Positions 30,288-36,382 of a stretch of 36,382 nucleotides of DNA are shown here, piece after piece. Numbering within the stretch: the stretch's first letter is position 1; the number at the start of each line of letters is the position of its first letter. A program made the translations under genes and the position numbers. This DNA comes from a virus, in the IMG/VR virus record IMGVR_UViG_3300026512_000039, positions 1 to 36,382 of that record. The stretch is one strand, 5' to 3'. Below the pieces are notes generated by a model. The model was not told the DNA's origin. It searched no databases and was given only the letters and a program-made list of their open reading frames with translations.

Positions 30288-30533
30288 ATGATTGACCAAA
30301 AAGCGTTAGTTAGTAGGATTTTTGACGGTAAAGATGGTAAAGAGTTTGACAAATTATTGCGTAGGATATGCGGAGTTGATAGCTTAACCATTATGAACCC
30401 AGACCCTTACTTAACTTATTTCAATGAAGGCAAACGGTTTGTATATAATTATTTAGAAAAAATGAAGGAGGGCAAGTTAGATGGAAGCAGACAATCCACA
30501 GTTGCAAGAACCGACGACAACGACGGAGAATAG
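30288..30533 (+). CDS. Bbp19-like small protein
   Basis: 81 aa. Pattern IFDGKDGKEFDKLLRRICGV then YLTYFNEGKRFVYNYLEKM, as in the short Bbp19-type domain of Bordetella phage BPP-1 and relatives, encoded between portal and scaffold/capsid. Function not established. The ATG follows the portal stop directly, with GGAGGG just upstream. The last 53 bases overlap the scaffold start in another frame; the overlapping C-terminus (GSRQSTVARTDDNDGE) looks unconstrained. Confidence 0.7.
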   Translation: MIDQKALVSRIFDGKDGKEFDKLLRRICGVDSLTIMNPDPYLTYFNEGKRFVYNYLEKMKEGKLDGSRQSTVARTDDNDGE

Positions 30534-31326
30534 TCCGAATGATGGCGGTGGTAATGGTAATGTATCTCCACAGCAAATATCTCCAGAACAAATATTTGGA
30601 GAATATGCAAATGAACCAAGCATACAGAAGTTTAAAAATCCGCAGGATTTAGCGAAAAGTTATCTTAATCTTGAAAAGCTTTTAGGTAAACAGCGTATAC
30701 CGATACCAGAAAAACCAGAAGATTATGAGGTAGTTTATGATGCTTTGGGTAGACCACAAGACCCAAATGAGTATGAAATACCCGAAGTATTAGCTAAAGA
30801 AATATATCAAGGTAACGATGAAGCATTAAATAATCTTAAAGGTATGTTGCATAAATTAGGTTTAAACAAGCAACAGGCAAGTGAGTTGTTAAATTGGTAT
30901 ACGGAAGATACTATTGCGGCAAAGCAACAGTATGAAGCAATGGCTAATCAAGAAATGGAAAAAACTGTTCAAGCATTGCAACAGGAATGGGGAGATGCGT
31001 TTGAAGAGCGTATGCAGAAGGCTTCAGCTGTTTACAATCAGTTTAGTGATGAAACAAAAGCATTGATAGACCAAAGCGGATTGGGTAGAAATAAAGAGTT
31101 TATAGATTTTATGTATAAAATGGGTAATTTAACTATCGATGGCAATAACTTTATAGACAATCCGAATTCATTACAGATTAAGGTTGAAGATGCTAAAGCA
31201 GAGTTGTCAAGAATAATGGGTGATAGAAATCATCCGTATTACGATAAGTATCACCCAGAACATAATAACGCAGTTAAGGCAGTAGAAGATTTATATAAAA
31301 TAATTTATGGCAAAGAAAATACTTGA
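30481..31326 (+). CDS. Capsid scaffolding protein
   Basis: 281 aa, acidic. N-terminal 40 residues are Pro/Thr/Asn/Gly-rich and disordered; the middle holds FKNPQDLAKSYLNLEKLLGK, IPEKPEDYEVVYDALGRP then DPNEYEIPE, and a long helical zone (AANQEMEKTVQALQQEWGDA-like) with GNLTIDGNN after it. This is the usual scaffold of phages with portal-scaffold-capsid order. It would guide assembly of the prohead and be removed before packaging. GGAGG lies about 10 nt before the ATG. Its TGA is part of the following promoter's -35. Confidence 0.85.
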   Translation: MEADNPQLQEPTTTTENSPNDGGGNGNVSPQQISPEQIFGEYANEPSIQKFKNPQDLAKSYLNLEKLLGKQRIPIPEKPEDYEVVYDALGRPQDPNEYEIPEVLAKEIYQGNDEALNNLKGMLHKLGLNKQQASELLNWYTEDTIAAKQQYEAMANQEMEKTVQALQQEWGDAFEERMQKASAVYNQFSDETKALIDQSGLGRNKEFIDFMYKMGNLTIDGNNFIDNPNSLQIKVEDAKAELSRIMGDRNHPYYDKYHPEHNNAVKAVEDLYKIIYGKENT

Positions 31327-31354
31327 CAACACAAATAGAATTTTATAGTATAAT
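31323..31354 (+). promoter_or_regulatory. Intergenic promoter after scaffold gene
   Basis: TTGACA (31323-31328) with two possible -10 elements: TAGTAT (31346-31351) at 17-bp spacing, or TATAAT (31349-31354) at 20 bp. The -35 overlaps the scaffold stop codon. Transcription would start near 31358-31362 and meet a strong terminator about 100 bases on. Confidence 0.65.
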
Positions 31355-31359
31355 TATAG

Positions 31360-31462
31360 ATTTAGGCTTTTCCTTTTCCTTTTCCTTTTCATTAACCCTC
31401 GGTAGCACCGATTTCTTGTCGTAACGCCTCCGTAGGCGGGAGAAATTCCCGCCTATTTTTTT
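31360..31462 (+). ncRNA. Predicted small RNA of about 100 nt
   Basis: The unit between the promoter at 31323 and the terminator at 31433-31462 has no coding frame of note. It begins with a 23-nt pyrimidine tract of TTTTCC repeats (31368-31390), then a small hairpin (CGGT-AGC-ACCG), then CGCCT/AGGCG, which competes with the terminator stem. It may be a discrete phage small RNA or an attenuator leader. CCTTTT is complementary to the AAAAGG part of many Shine-Dalgarno sites in this genome. Confidence 0.5.
31433..31462 (+). terminator. Strong intrinsic terminator before the capsid gene
   Basis: TAGGCGGGA (31433-31441) pairs perfectly with TCCCGCCTA (31447-31455) around the loop GAAAT, followed by seven T (31456-31462). 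It lies between the scaffold and capsid genes, 12 bp before the -35 of the capsid promoter, and so insulates capsid expression from the upstream transcript, partly or fully. Confidence 0.92.
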
Positions 31463-31473
31463 GTATTATATAC

Positions 31474-31502
31474 TTGACAAAGTAATTTATTTGATATATA
31501 CT
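31474..31502 (+). promoter_or_regulatory. Capsid gene promoter (sigma70 type)
   Basis: TTGACA (31474-31479), 17-bp spacer, TATACT (31497-31502). Predicted start near 31509. A dedicated near-consensus promoter for the capsid gene would give the high dose needed for the major virion protein. Confidence 0.9.
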
Positions 31503-31508
31503 ATATGT

Positions 31509-31649
31509 AGTAAACTATTGTAGGATAACTGTATCCTCTACAGCCCTACATTATTTCGGTTTACTGTTAGCAGACCTTCCATAGTGAAGACAATCTGTAG
31601 GTATAGGCACTATGTCTAACTACAAAAAATAAAATAAGGAGATTGTCTT
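31509..31649 (+). promoter_or_regulatory. Structured 5' leader of the capsid mRNA
   Basis: About 140 nt. First domain: three nested helices, AGTAAAC/GTTTACT (31509-31515 with 31559-31565), TGTAGG/CCTACA (31519-31524 with 31545-31550) and CTGTA/TACAG (31529-31533 with 31539-31543). Second domain: CATAGTG/CACTATG (31580-31586 with 31608-31614). The loop of this second helix contains AAGACAATCT (31587-31596), the exact complement of AGATTGTCTT (31640-31649), which runs from the end of the Shine-Dalgarno AAGGAG (31636-31641) to the base before the ATG. The leader can therefore cover its own ribosome-binding site. Confidence 0.7.
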
Positions 31650-32543
31650 ATGGGTTATATTGATACCACGTTTGTAAAACAGTATTCCGATAATATAATG
31701 TTTGCAGTTCAGCAAAAGGGTTCGAGATTTAGGGGTGCTGTTAGGGAAGAGGTTTTGAGAGGCGAAGAGGGATTCTTTGATACCATCTCAAGTGTATCAG
31801 CCGCACAGGTAACTGATGATTTTACAGCTGGGAATATGCATCCAACGACTGTTTATACTGATACAGAATTTACGAGAAGAAGAGTTTCTCAAGTATTTTT
31901 GAGATGGGCAGATTTAATTGAGAGTAAAGATGTTGCAAGAATGCTTGTTGACCCAACGTCGCATTACGTTCAGGCTGGTTCTTGGGCTATCACAAGGGGT
32001 TTAGATGACCTTATTATAGCCGCCGCAACAGGAACAGCTTATGCTGGCAAGACAGGAACAACAGCCGTTTCTTTGCCATCAAGTAATATAATTACTGATG
32101 GTGGAAAAGGTATGACTATTGATAAGTTGATACAGGCTAAAGAAATACTTGACGCCGCAGATGTTGACCCTGAAGAACCAAGATTTTTAGCAATGACTTC
32201 AAGACAGTTTAGTGATTTGCTAAAAACTACAGAAGTAACGAGTGCTGATTATGATACAGTTAAAGCTCTTGTTAGAGGAGAGATAAATACATTTTTGGGC
32301 TTTACGTTTATTAGAAGTGAGAGATTAGCTACCAAGACAGCAGAAGATACGAAAGGCACAGATAATATTTGTTTTGCCTGGACGTATGAAGGCTTGTTAC
32401 TTGCTATGACCGAAGCACCGAAAGTTAGAGTAACAGAGAACCCAGAGAGGAACTTTGCAACGGAAGTATTTATTGAGATAGGTGCTGGTGCAACAAGGAT
32501 GGATGAAAGAAGGGTGGTTGAAATAGATTGCGAGAGACTATAG
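31650..32543 (+). CDS. Major capsid protein
   Basis: 297 aa. Matches the BPP-1 (Bbp17)-type major capsid family, an HK97-fold group: GYIDTTFVKQYSDNIMFAVQ at the start, RFRGAVREEVLRGEEGFFDT, RRVSQVFLRWADLIESKDVA, then AGSWAITRGLDDLIIAAATG, ILDAADVDPEEPRFLAMTSR, and INTFLGFTFIRSERL near the end, closing RMDERRVVEIDCERL. It forms the icosahedral shell with the scaffold encoded just upstream. AAGGAG lies 8 nt before the ATG and may be hidden in the leader structure. Own promoter and upstream terminator indicate separate high-level expression. Confidence 0.93.
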   Translation: MGYIDTTFVKQYSDNIMFAVQQKGSRFRGAVREEVLRGEEGFFDTISSVSAAQVTDDFTAGNMHPTTVYTDTEFTRRRVSQVFLRWADLIESKDVARMLVDPTSHYVQAGSWAITRGLDDLIIAAATGTAYAGKTGTTAVSLPSSNIITDGGKGMTIDKLIQAKEILDAADVDPEEPRFLAMTSRQFSDLLKTTEVTSADYDTVKALVRGEINTFLGFTFIRSERLATKTAEDTKGTDNICFAWTYEGLLLAMTEAPKVRVTENPERNFATEVFIEIGAGATRMDERRVVEIDCERL

Positions 32544-32553
32544 GTAAATATCA

Positions 32554-33120
32554 ATGATTAACGTTGATATAGTCAATCAAGCCCTCCAAGTGATAGGTGT
32601 TTCGCCTATCACTTCCTTTGATGAGGAAATAGAACAAGCAAGAAAAGCCAAACAAATATATGATACTACTTTACAATTTTTATTATCAGAACATAGATGG
32701 AATTTTGCTATTAAAATAAAGAAATTGCCATTACTTACTAACAATGATTTATCGGATATGTATGAGTATTGCTACTCAAAACCATCGGATATAATTAAAA
32801 TAGTTGAAGTTATAGATGTAAATGGTTACGAGATAAAATATCTTGACCAAGATGGCAAAATATATACGAACGATGAAAATGCTTATTTGAGATATGTTTT
32901 TTATCTTGAAGACGCTAATAAGTATCCGCCGTATTTTGTTGAAGCATTAAAATATAAACTTGCTTCGGAATTATCTATATCATTGGTTGGTAGAACGGAT
33001 TTGGTGCAGTTGATGTATAATCAATATACCATTGCTTTGCAAAAAGCTAAAGCTTTTGATGCGCAACAAGGAACGCCGGGCAAAATGGTATATCGTTCAG
33101 AATGGCTTGAGGGACGATGA
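32554..33120 (+). CDS. Tail tubular protein A (gp11-like, adaptor)
   Basis: 188 aa, the size of T7 gp11-type proteins. The N-terminus MINVDIVNQALQVIGVSPIT, with ARKAKQIYDTTLQFLLSEHR and WNFAIKIKKL, is the clear signature of this family; the body includes MYEYCYSKPSDIIKIVEVID, and the end is PPYFVEALKYKLASELSISL. The protein makes the ring that connects portal and nozzle. Its ribosome-binding site is weak (AGG), so translation may be coupled to the capsid gene. It overlaps the next gene by 4 nt (ATGA). Confidence 0.9.
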   Translation: MINVDIVNQALQVIGVSPITSFDEEIEQARKAKQIYDTTLQFLLSEHRWNFAIKIKKLPLLTNNDLSDMYEYCYSKPSDIIKIVEVIDVNGYEIKYLDQDGKIYTNDENAYLRYVFYLEDANKYPPYFVEALKYKLASELSISLVGRTDLVQLMYNQYTIALQKAKAFDAQQGTPGKMVYRSEWLEGR

Positions 33121-35117
33121 ATAGAATACCTGTATTATTGAATAGATTTTCTATAGGTGAAATATGTCAAGAAGCATACGGTGGAGTTGATAACGCATAT
33201 TACAGGAATTCGTTAGCAGAGTGTAAAAATGCTTTAATAACGCCATTTGGTAATGTTAAGAAACGAACAGGAACTAAATATATAGCAACAGCTAATTGTG
33301 ATAATGTTAGGTTTATACCGTTTGTTTATAGTAAAACTCAAGCGTATGTTTTAATGTTATGTGTTTCTCACGGTGGTGATGTAAATGATAATAGGATTTA
33401 TTTTTTAACTAAAGATGCTTTTGTAGCGGATACATCAACAGAATTGCCTTATTATATATCGATGCCATATACAAAAGATGATGATTTGAATGAGATACAG
33501 TATATTCAAAAAGATGATATTATGTATCTTGCACATAAAAATCACCCAATCCAAAAAATAATAAGGCACGATGAAGGCGATTGGTCTATTGATGATGTTT
33601 CATTTATAACTGATTTTATAGTTATCTATGGTGATGGTGCAAAAGCTGATATTGAAGCTAAATTACCACCTGATTTTGTAGAACCTAACAAAGTTAAATT
33701 AACATATACGGTAGGTGGAACAGAACATACTGTTACAGATGATGGCAATGGTAAATTCCCAGCGTCAAATCATATAACGTCAACTAATAGTATAGATTAT
33801 ACTACAGGCAGATTATATGTTAAATTTGACCAAGCGTTGGACGAAAATAAGCCTGTGAAAGTGAATTTTTACAACTTTGAAAATCCTTATCCTTCGGTTG
33901 TTTCATTTTATAATAATAGACTTTTGCTTGCTAATTTTAGTAATCACGGACAGACAATATGGGCATCTAATTCTGCGGCGTTTGAGGATTTAACAGTAGG
34001 CGCTACAGACAGCTCGGGTTATATGTTTACTGTAGCAAGTCAAGAAAATAATGAGATACGTTGGATAAATGGTTTAAATAAATTGCTAATAGGCACAGCA
34101 GGTAGTGAATTTGTTGTTACGGGTGGAACAAATGGAATAACGCCAACAAGTATAAATGTAACAAAACAAAGTAGTATAGGTTCGGCACACATACAGCCTG
34201 TAACAATAGGCAATCAAACGGTTTATATTCAAAGATATGGAACTAAAGTTTATGTAATGATGTATGATTATTTAACAGATACATATAAGTCAGAAGACAC
34301 AACAATACTTAATAATGATATTTTAAGAGATGGCGTTGTTTCTGTAGTGTATCAACAACAACCGTATAGTCGTATTTGGTTTTTAACTACTAAAGGCGAT
34401 ATTAAGATACTTACTTATGAGCCAGCACAAAAGACGATTGGTTGGCATACTATAGAGACAAATGGAATATTTTTAACTATGGCGTCTATACCTGCAATAA
34501 CAGAGTCTTACGATAGAGTTTATGTTGCGGTTAAGCGTGGCGATAGTATAATGATAGAAGCGTTTGACAATGAAAAAACCGATGATTATTTTGATAGTTT
34601 TTATGTAGATTGTGGTGGTGCGTATAAAGATGAATTTATTGCTATAGATGAAATAAACGTACCATATTTACCTAATGGTACTGAATTATCTATATTAACT
34701 GATACAGGTATACATCCGAATGTTATTGTTACTGATGGAAAAATAAAGTTGCAATGGAAAGCAAAAAAAATTATTTATGGATTACCGTATGAAACATATA
34801 TCAAAACATTGCCAATTGAATTTTATGGTGATGGTGTTAATACAATAAATGTGAAAAAGAAAATAAACTATTTAACTTTGAATTTGCTTAATTCTATGGG
34901 TGGGGAAATAGGTGTTAGTTTTGATAATACAGATACTTTATTTTATAGATTATTATCTTATAATATGAATGAGTTAGTGCCATTGTTTACGGGTTTTAAG
35001 AATATAATTTTTAAACAAGGTTATGGGGTTAATGCGTCAATTGCTATGAAGCATACTGACCCTGTTCCGTTTAATATTTTGGGTATATCTTGTATTCTTG
35101 ATGTATCAGATAATTAG
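33117..35117 (+). CDS. Tail tubular protein B (gp12-like, nozzle)
   Basis: 666 aa, beta-rich. Typical features: a start with EICQEAYGGVDNAYYRNSLA then ECKNALITPFGNVKKRTGTK, YISMPYTKDDDLNEIQYIQK then DDIMYLAHKNHPIQKI, PSVVSFYNNRLLLANFSNHG then QTIWAS, and GTAGSEFVVTGGTNGITPTS. This order of motifs is that of podoviral tail nozzle proteins. With the gp11-like ring it forms the short tail tube through which DNA passes. Somewhat shorter than T7 gp12 (794 aa). Followed 8 bases later by the internal virion genes. Confidence 0.9.
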   Translation: MNRIPVLLNRFSIGEICQEAYGGVDNAYYRNSLAECKNALITPFGNVKKRTGTKYIATANCDNVRFIPFVYSKTQAYVLMLCVSHGGDVNDNRIYFLTKDAFVADTSTELPYYISMPYTKDDDLNEIQYIQKDDIMYLAHKNHPIQKIIRHDEGDWSIDDVSFITDFIVIYGDGAKADIEAKLPPDFVEPNKVKLTYTVGGTEHTVTDDGNGKFPASNHITSTNSIDYTTGRLYVKFDQALDENKPVKVNFYNFENPYPSVVSFYNNRLLLANFSNHGQTIWASNSAAFEDLTVGATDSSGYMFTVASQENNEIRWINGLNKLLIGTAGSEFVVTGGTNGITPTSINVTKQSSIGSAHIQPVTIGNQTVYIQRYGTKVYVMMYDYLTDTYKSEDTTILNNDILRDGVVSVVYQQQPYSRIWFLTTKGDIKILTYEPAQKTIGWHTIETNGIFLTMASIPAITESYDRVYVAVKRGDSIMIEAFDNEKTDDYFDSFYVDCGGAYKDEFIAIDEINVPYLPNGTELSILTDTGIHPNVIVTDGKIKLQWKAKKIIYGLPYETYIKTLPIEFYGDGVNTINVKKKINYLTLNLLNSMGGEIGVSFDNTDTLFYRLLSYNMNELVPLFTGFKNIIFKQGYGVNASIAMKHTDPVPFNILGISCILDVSDN

Positions 35118-35125
35118 GGGTAGAA

Positions 35126-36079
35126 GTGAGTAAGCATACTTTTGTTGGTAAAGCTCTTGGTGCAGTAGGCGGTGCTGTAGGAGCGGCTGTTGGTAGTGTT
35201 ATACCTGGTGTTGGAACTGCTATAGGCGCAGGTATAGGAGCGGCACTTGGTAGTGGAATATCTGCGGCCGAACAAGCTCACGCACTCAATAGAGCCGCTG
35301 ACAGGCAGTATCAAGCACAATTAAGTGCTCAAGAGCAACAATATCAACTTCAACAGCAACGTTATCAATATTATGTAGATAAAGTATTGCCACTTAAACA
35401 ACAGGCGGCAGCGTTAGCATCGCAAGAAGCATATAGCGCCGCTATGGCAAATGCCGCAAGTGCGCAGTCGGCTATTGCCGAAATAATGGCAGAAGCACAA
35501 GCCGCCGTTAATGAGATTGCCGAACAGACACGGGAACAAAAAGACGCAGTATTAAGACAAGAACGCCTTAAAAAAGGCACATTGATGGCATATTATGCGT
35601 CGCACGGCGTTGAGTTTGTAGGAACGCCAATGATGGTTCTTGTCGACCAAATGAATGAGTATGCTAAAAGTTATGATAACTTAAATAGAAATATGGAAAA
35701 CAGGATTAACGCAATACGCACTAAAGCATCTGTTGCAGCTGGTAGATATGCGCAAATGGCGGCTAATTATGCAAGACAGGCACAGTATAGCTTGTTAGCT
35801 GGACAATTAAAGCAAAAGCAATTATTAGTAGAAGCGGAATTATATAAGCCTGTTAAACCGATTGCACCACCAAAACCACATCATACAAGTACATTTGGAG
35901 CGTTTTTAGGTGGTGCATTGACAAATAGTGTTACGGGTTATATGACAAAAGGTTTAACATCATTATTAACACCATCGCCGTATACAACAGTATCACCGAT
36001 GATTGGTGGTTATAGCACAATGGGTGGTGGAGTTGGTAATACAAATAGTTGGGGACTTGGCAGTGCTTGGGCTGTATAG
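35126..36079 (+). CDS. Internal virion protein with glycine-zipper N-terminus (gp14-like)
   Basis: 317 aa starting at GTG (35126), with AGGGG 5 nt upstream and no better ATG. Residues about 6-48 are a Gly/Ala-rich membrane-type segment (GAVGGAVGAAVGSVIPGVGT then AIGAGIGAALGSG), followed by Gln/Ala-rich coiled coils (QLSAQEQQYQLQQQRYQYYV) and SHGVEFVGTPMMVLVDQMNE near the middle. This layout is common for gp14-like internal core proteins that insert in the envelope to form the DNA channel. The C-terminus is Gly/Ser/Thr-rich. It is followed by the small gene at 36089. Confidence 0.8.
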   Translation: MSKHTFVGKALGAVGGAVGAAVGSVIPGVGTAIGAGIGAALGSGISAAEQAHALNRAADRQYQAQLSAQEQQYQLQQQRYQYYVDKVLPLKQQAAALASQEAYSAAMANAASAQSAIAEIMAEAQAAVNEIAEQTREQKDAVLRQERLKKGTLMAYYASHGVEFVGTPMMVLVDQMNEYAKSYDNLNRNMENRINAIRTKASVAAGRYAQMAANYARQAQYSLLAGQLKQKQLLVEAELYKPVKPIAPPKPHHTSTFGAFLGGALTNSVTGYMTKGLTSLLTPSPYTTVSPMIGGYSTMGGGVGNTNSWGLGSAWAV

Positions 36080-36088
36080 GAGCATAGT

Positions 36089-36382
36089 ATGAGATATACT
36101 AATAGTTTAAATTTATATAGCAATAAAGTTTTTGCGTCGCCTGCTATGAGTGTTGGTCAAACATCATTTGTTGCTACAAGACCTGATTATCAGGTAGCAA
36201 GAGCAACAGCTGGTTTGGCTAATTCTATGGAAAAGGTGATGAACTTTAAGTATCAGCAACAGCTTAACGATATAAATACACGTTATAAATATGAAATGCA
36301 GTCTATAAATAATCAGTTAAAACAAGCAAATGAGAATATAAAGTTGCTATCAACGATTGGCAATGCTATAAATCAAGGTTTA
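36089..36382 (+). CDS. Small virion-block protein, cut by the window end
   Basis: 98 codons to the window edge, starting MRYTNSLNLYSNKVFASPAM, ending in coiled coil (NNQLKQANENIKLLSTIGNA). AGGAG lies 6 nt before the ATG at 36089. It has no stop before 36382; joining base 36382 to base 1 adds AAG AGA and TGA (bases 1-9), giving a 100-aa protein with an ATGA overlap to the gene at 6. No membrane segment; it lies among internal virion protein genes. Not recognised. Confidence 0.7.
   Translation, partial: MRYTNSLNLYSNKVFASPAMSVGQTSFVATRPDYQVARATAGLANSMEKVMNFKYQQQLNDINTRYKYEMQSINNQLKQANENIKLLSTIGNAINQGL

Noticed and set aside
31360-31432. tRNA gene
   Set aside because: No cloverleaf with anticodon arm and TTCRA loop could be drawn here or elsewhere in the gaps.
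31390-31462. T-box riboswitch (GGTAGCACCG near a terminator)
   Set aside because: The T-box bulge sequence and specifier structure are absent, and the downstream gene is a capsid gene, not an amino-acid gene.
1-36382. Temperate lifestyle
   Set aside because: One Cro-like HTH gene is present, but no integrase, excisionase, CI-type repressor pair or attachment-site repeat was found.

Overview
The window looks like the complete genome of a small, AT-rich, strictly lytic-looking podovirus, read as a closed circle or circularly permuted molecule. The last reading frame (36089 onward) is open at base 36382. If the ends are joined it continues through bases 1-9 and stops in an ATGA overlap with the first gene. 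The virion genes follow the T7 / Bordetella phage BPP-1 order: TerS, TerL, connector-type portal, Bbp19-like protein, scaffold, capsid, gp11-like and gp12-like tail tube proteins, internal virion proteins, gp17-like fibre. No integrase, excisionase, DNA polymerase, RNA polymerase or tRNA gene was seen. The host is not identifiable. A lipobox protein in the lysis cluster suggests a diderm (outer-membrane) host, and the promoters (TTGACA / TATAAT) and Shine-Dalgarno sites are of the ordinary bacterial type.

Layout. (1) 25846-36382 and on through 1-12171, plus strand: the late operon, running from packaging through head, tail tube, internal virion proteins, a fibre and tailspike cluster, to a membrane/lysis cluster. 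(2) 24857-12168, minus strand: the early operon, starting with small unknown genes, then SNF2-type helicase, coiled-coil protein, ERF annealase, a 55-aa gene, SSB, VRR-NUC nuclease, HTH protein, P4-type primase-helicase, a tandem-repeat protein, GNAT-like protein, DPPY methylase, thioredoxin-like protein, ThyX-like protein, dCTP deaminase, small genes, TSPPY methylase and a GH108-type endolysin. (3) 24858-25845: the divergent control region between the operons. The two operons converge at 12168-12171 with overlapping stop codons and no visible terminator.

How it may work (inference). A leftward sigma70-type promoter at 24888-24916 would drive the early genes, which make a recombination/replication set (ERF, SSB, primase-helicase, nuclease) that must borrow the host replicative polymerase, plus dNTP-pool enzymes and two orphan methylases. 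A rightward promoter at 25811-25839 would produce a leaderless terS message. The capsid gene has its own perfect-spaced promoter behind a strong terminator, and a structured leader that can pair with its ribosome-binding site.

The most unusual non-coding elements are: about 18 TGCAC/GTGCA boxes in the control region; an array of eight 18-bp-phased repeats between ssb and the VRR-NUC gene; the capsid leader; and a promoter-terminator unit that would give a small RNA of about 100 nt with CCTTTT repeats. Product names rest on motif recognition by eye; no database search was run.
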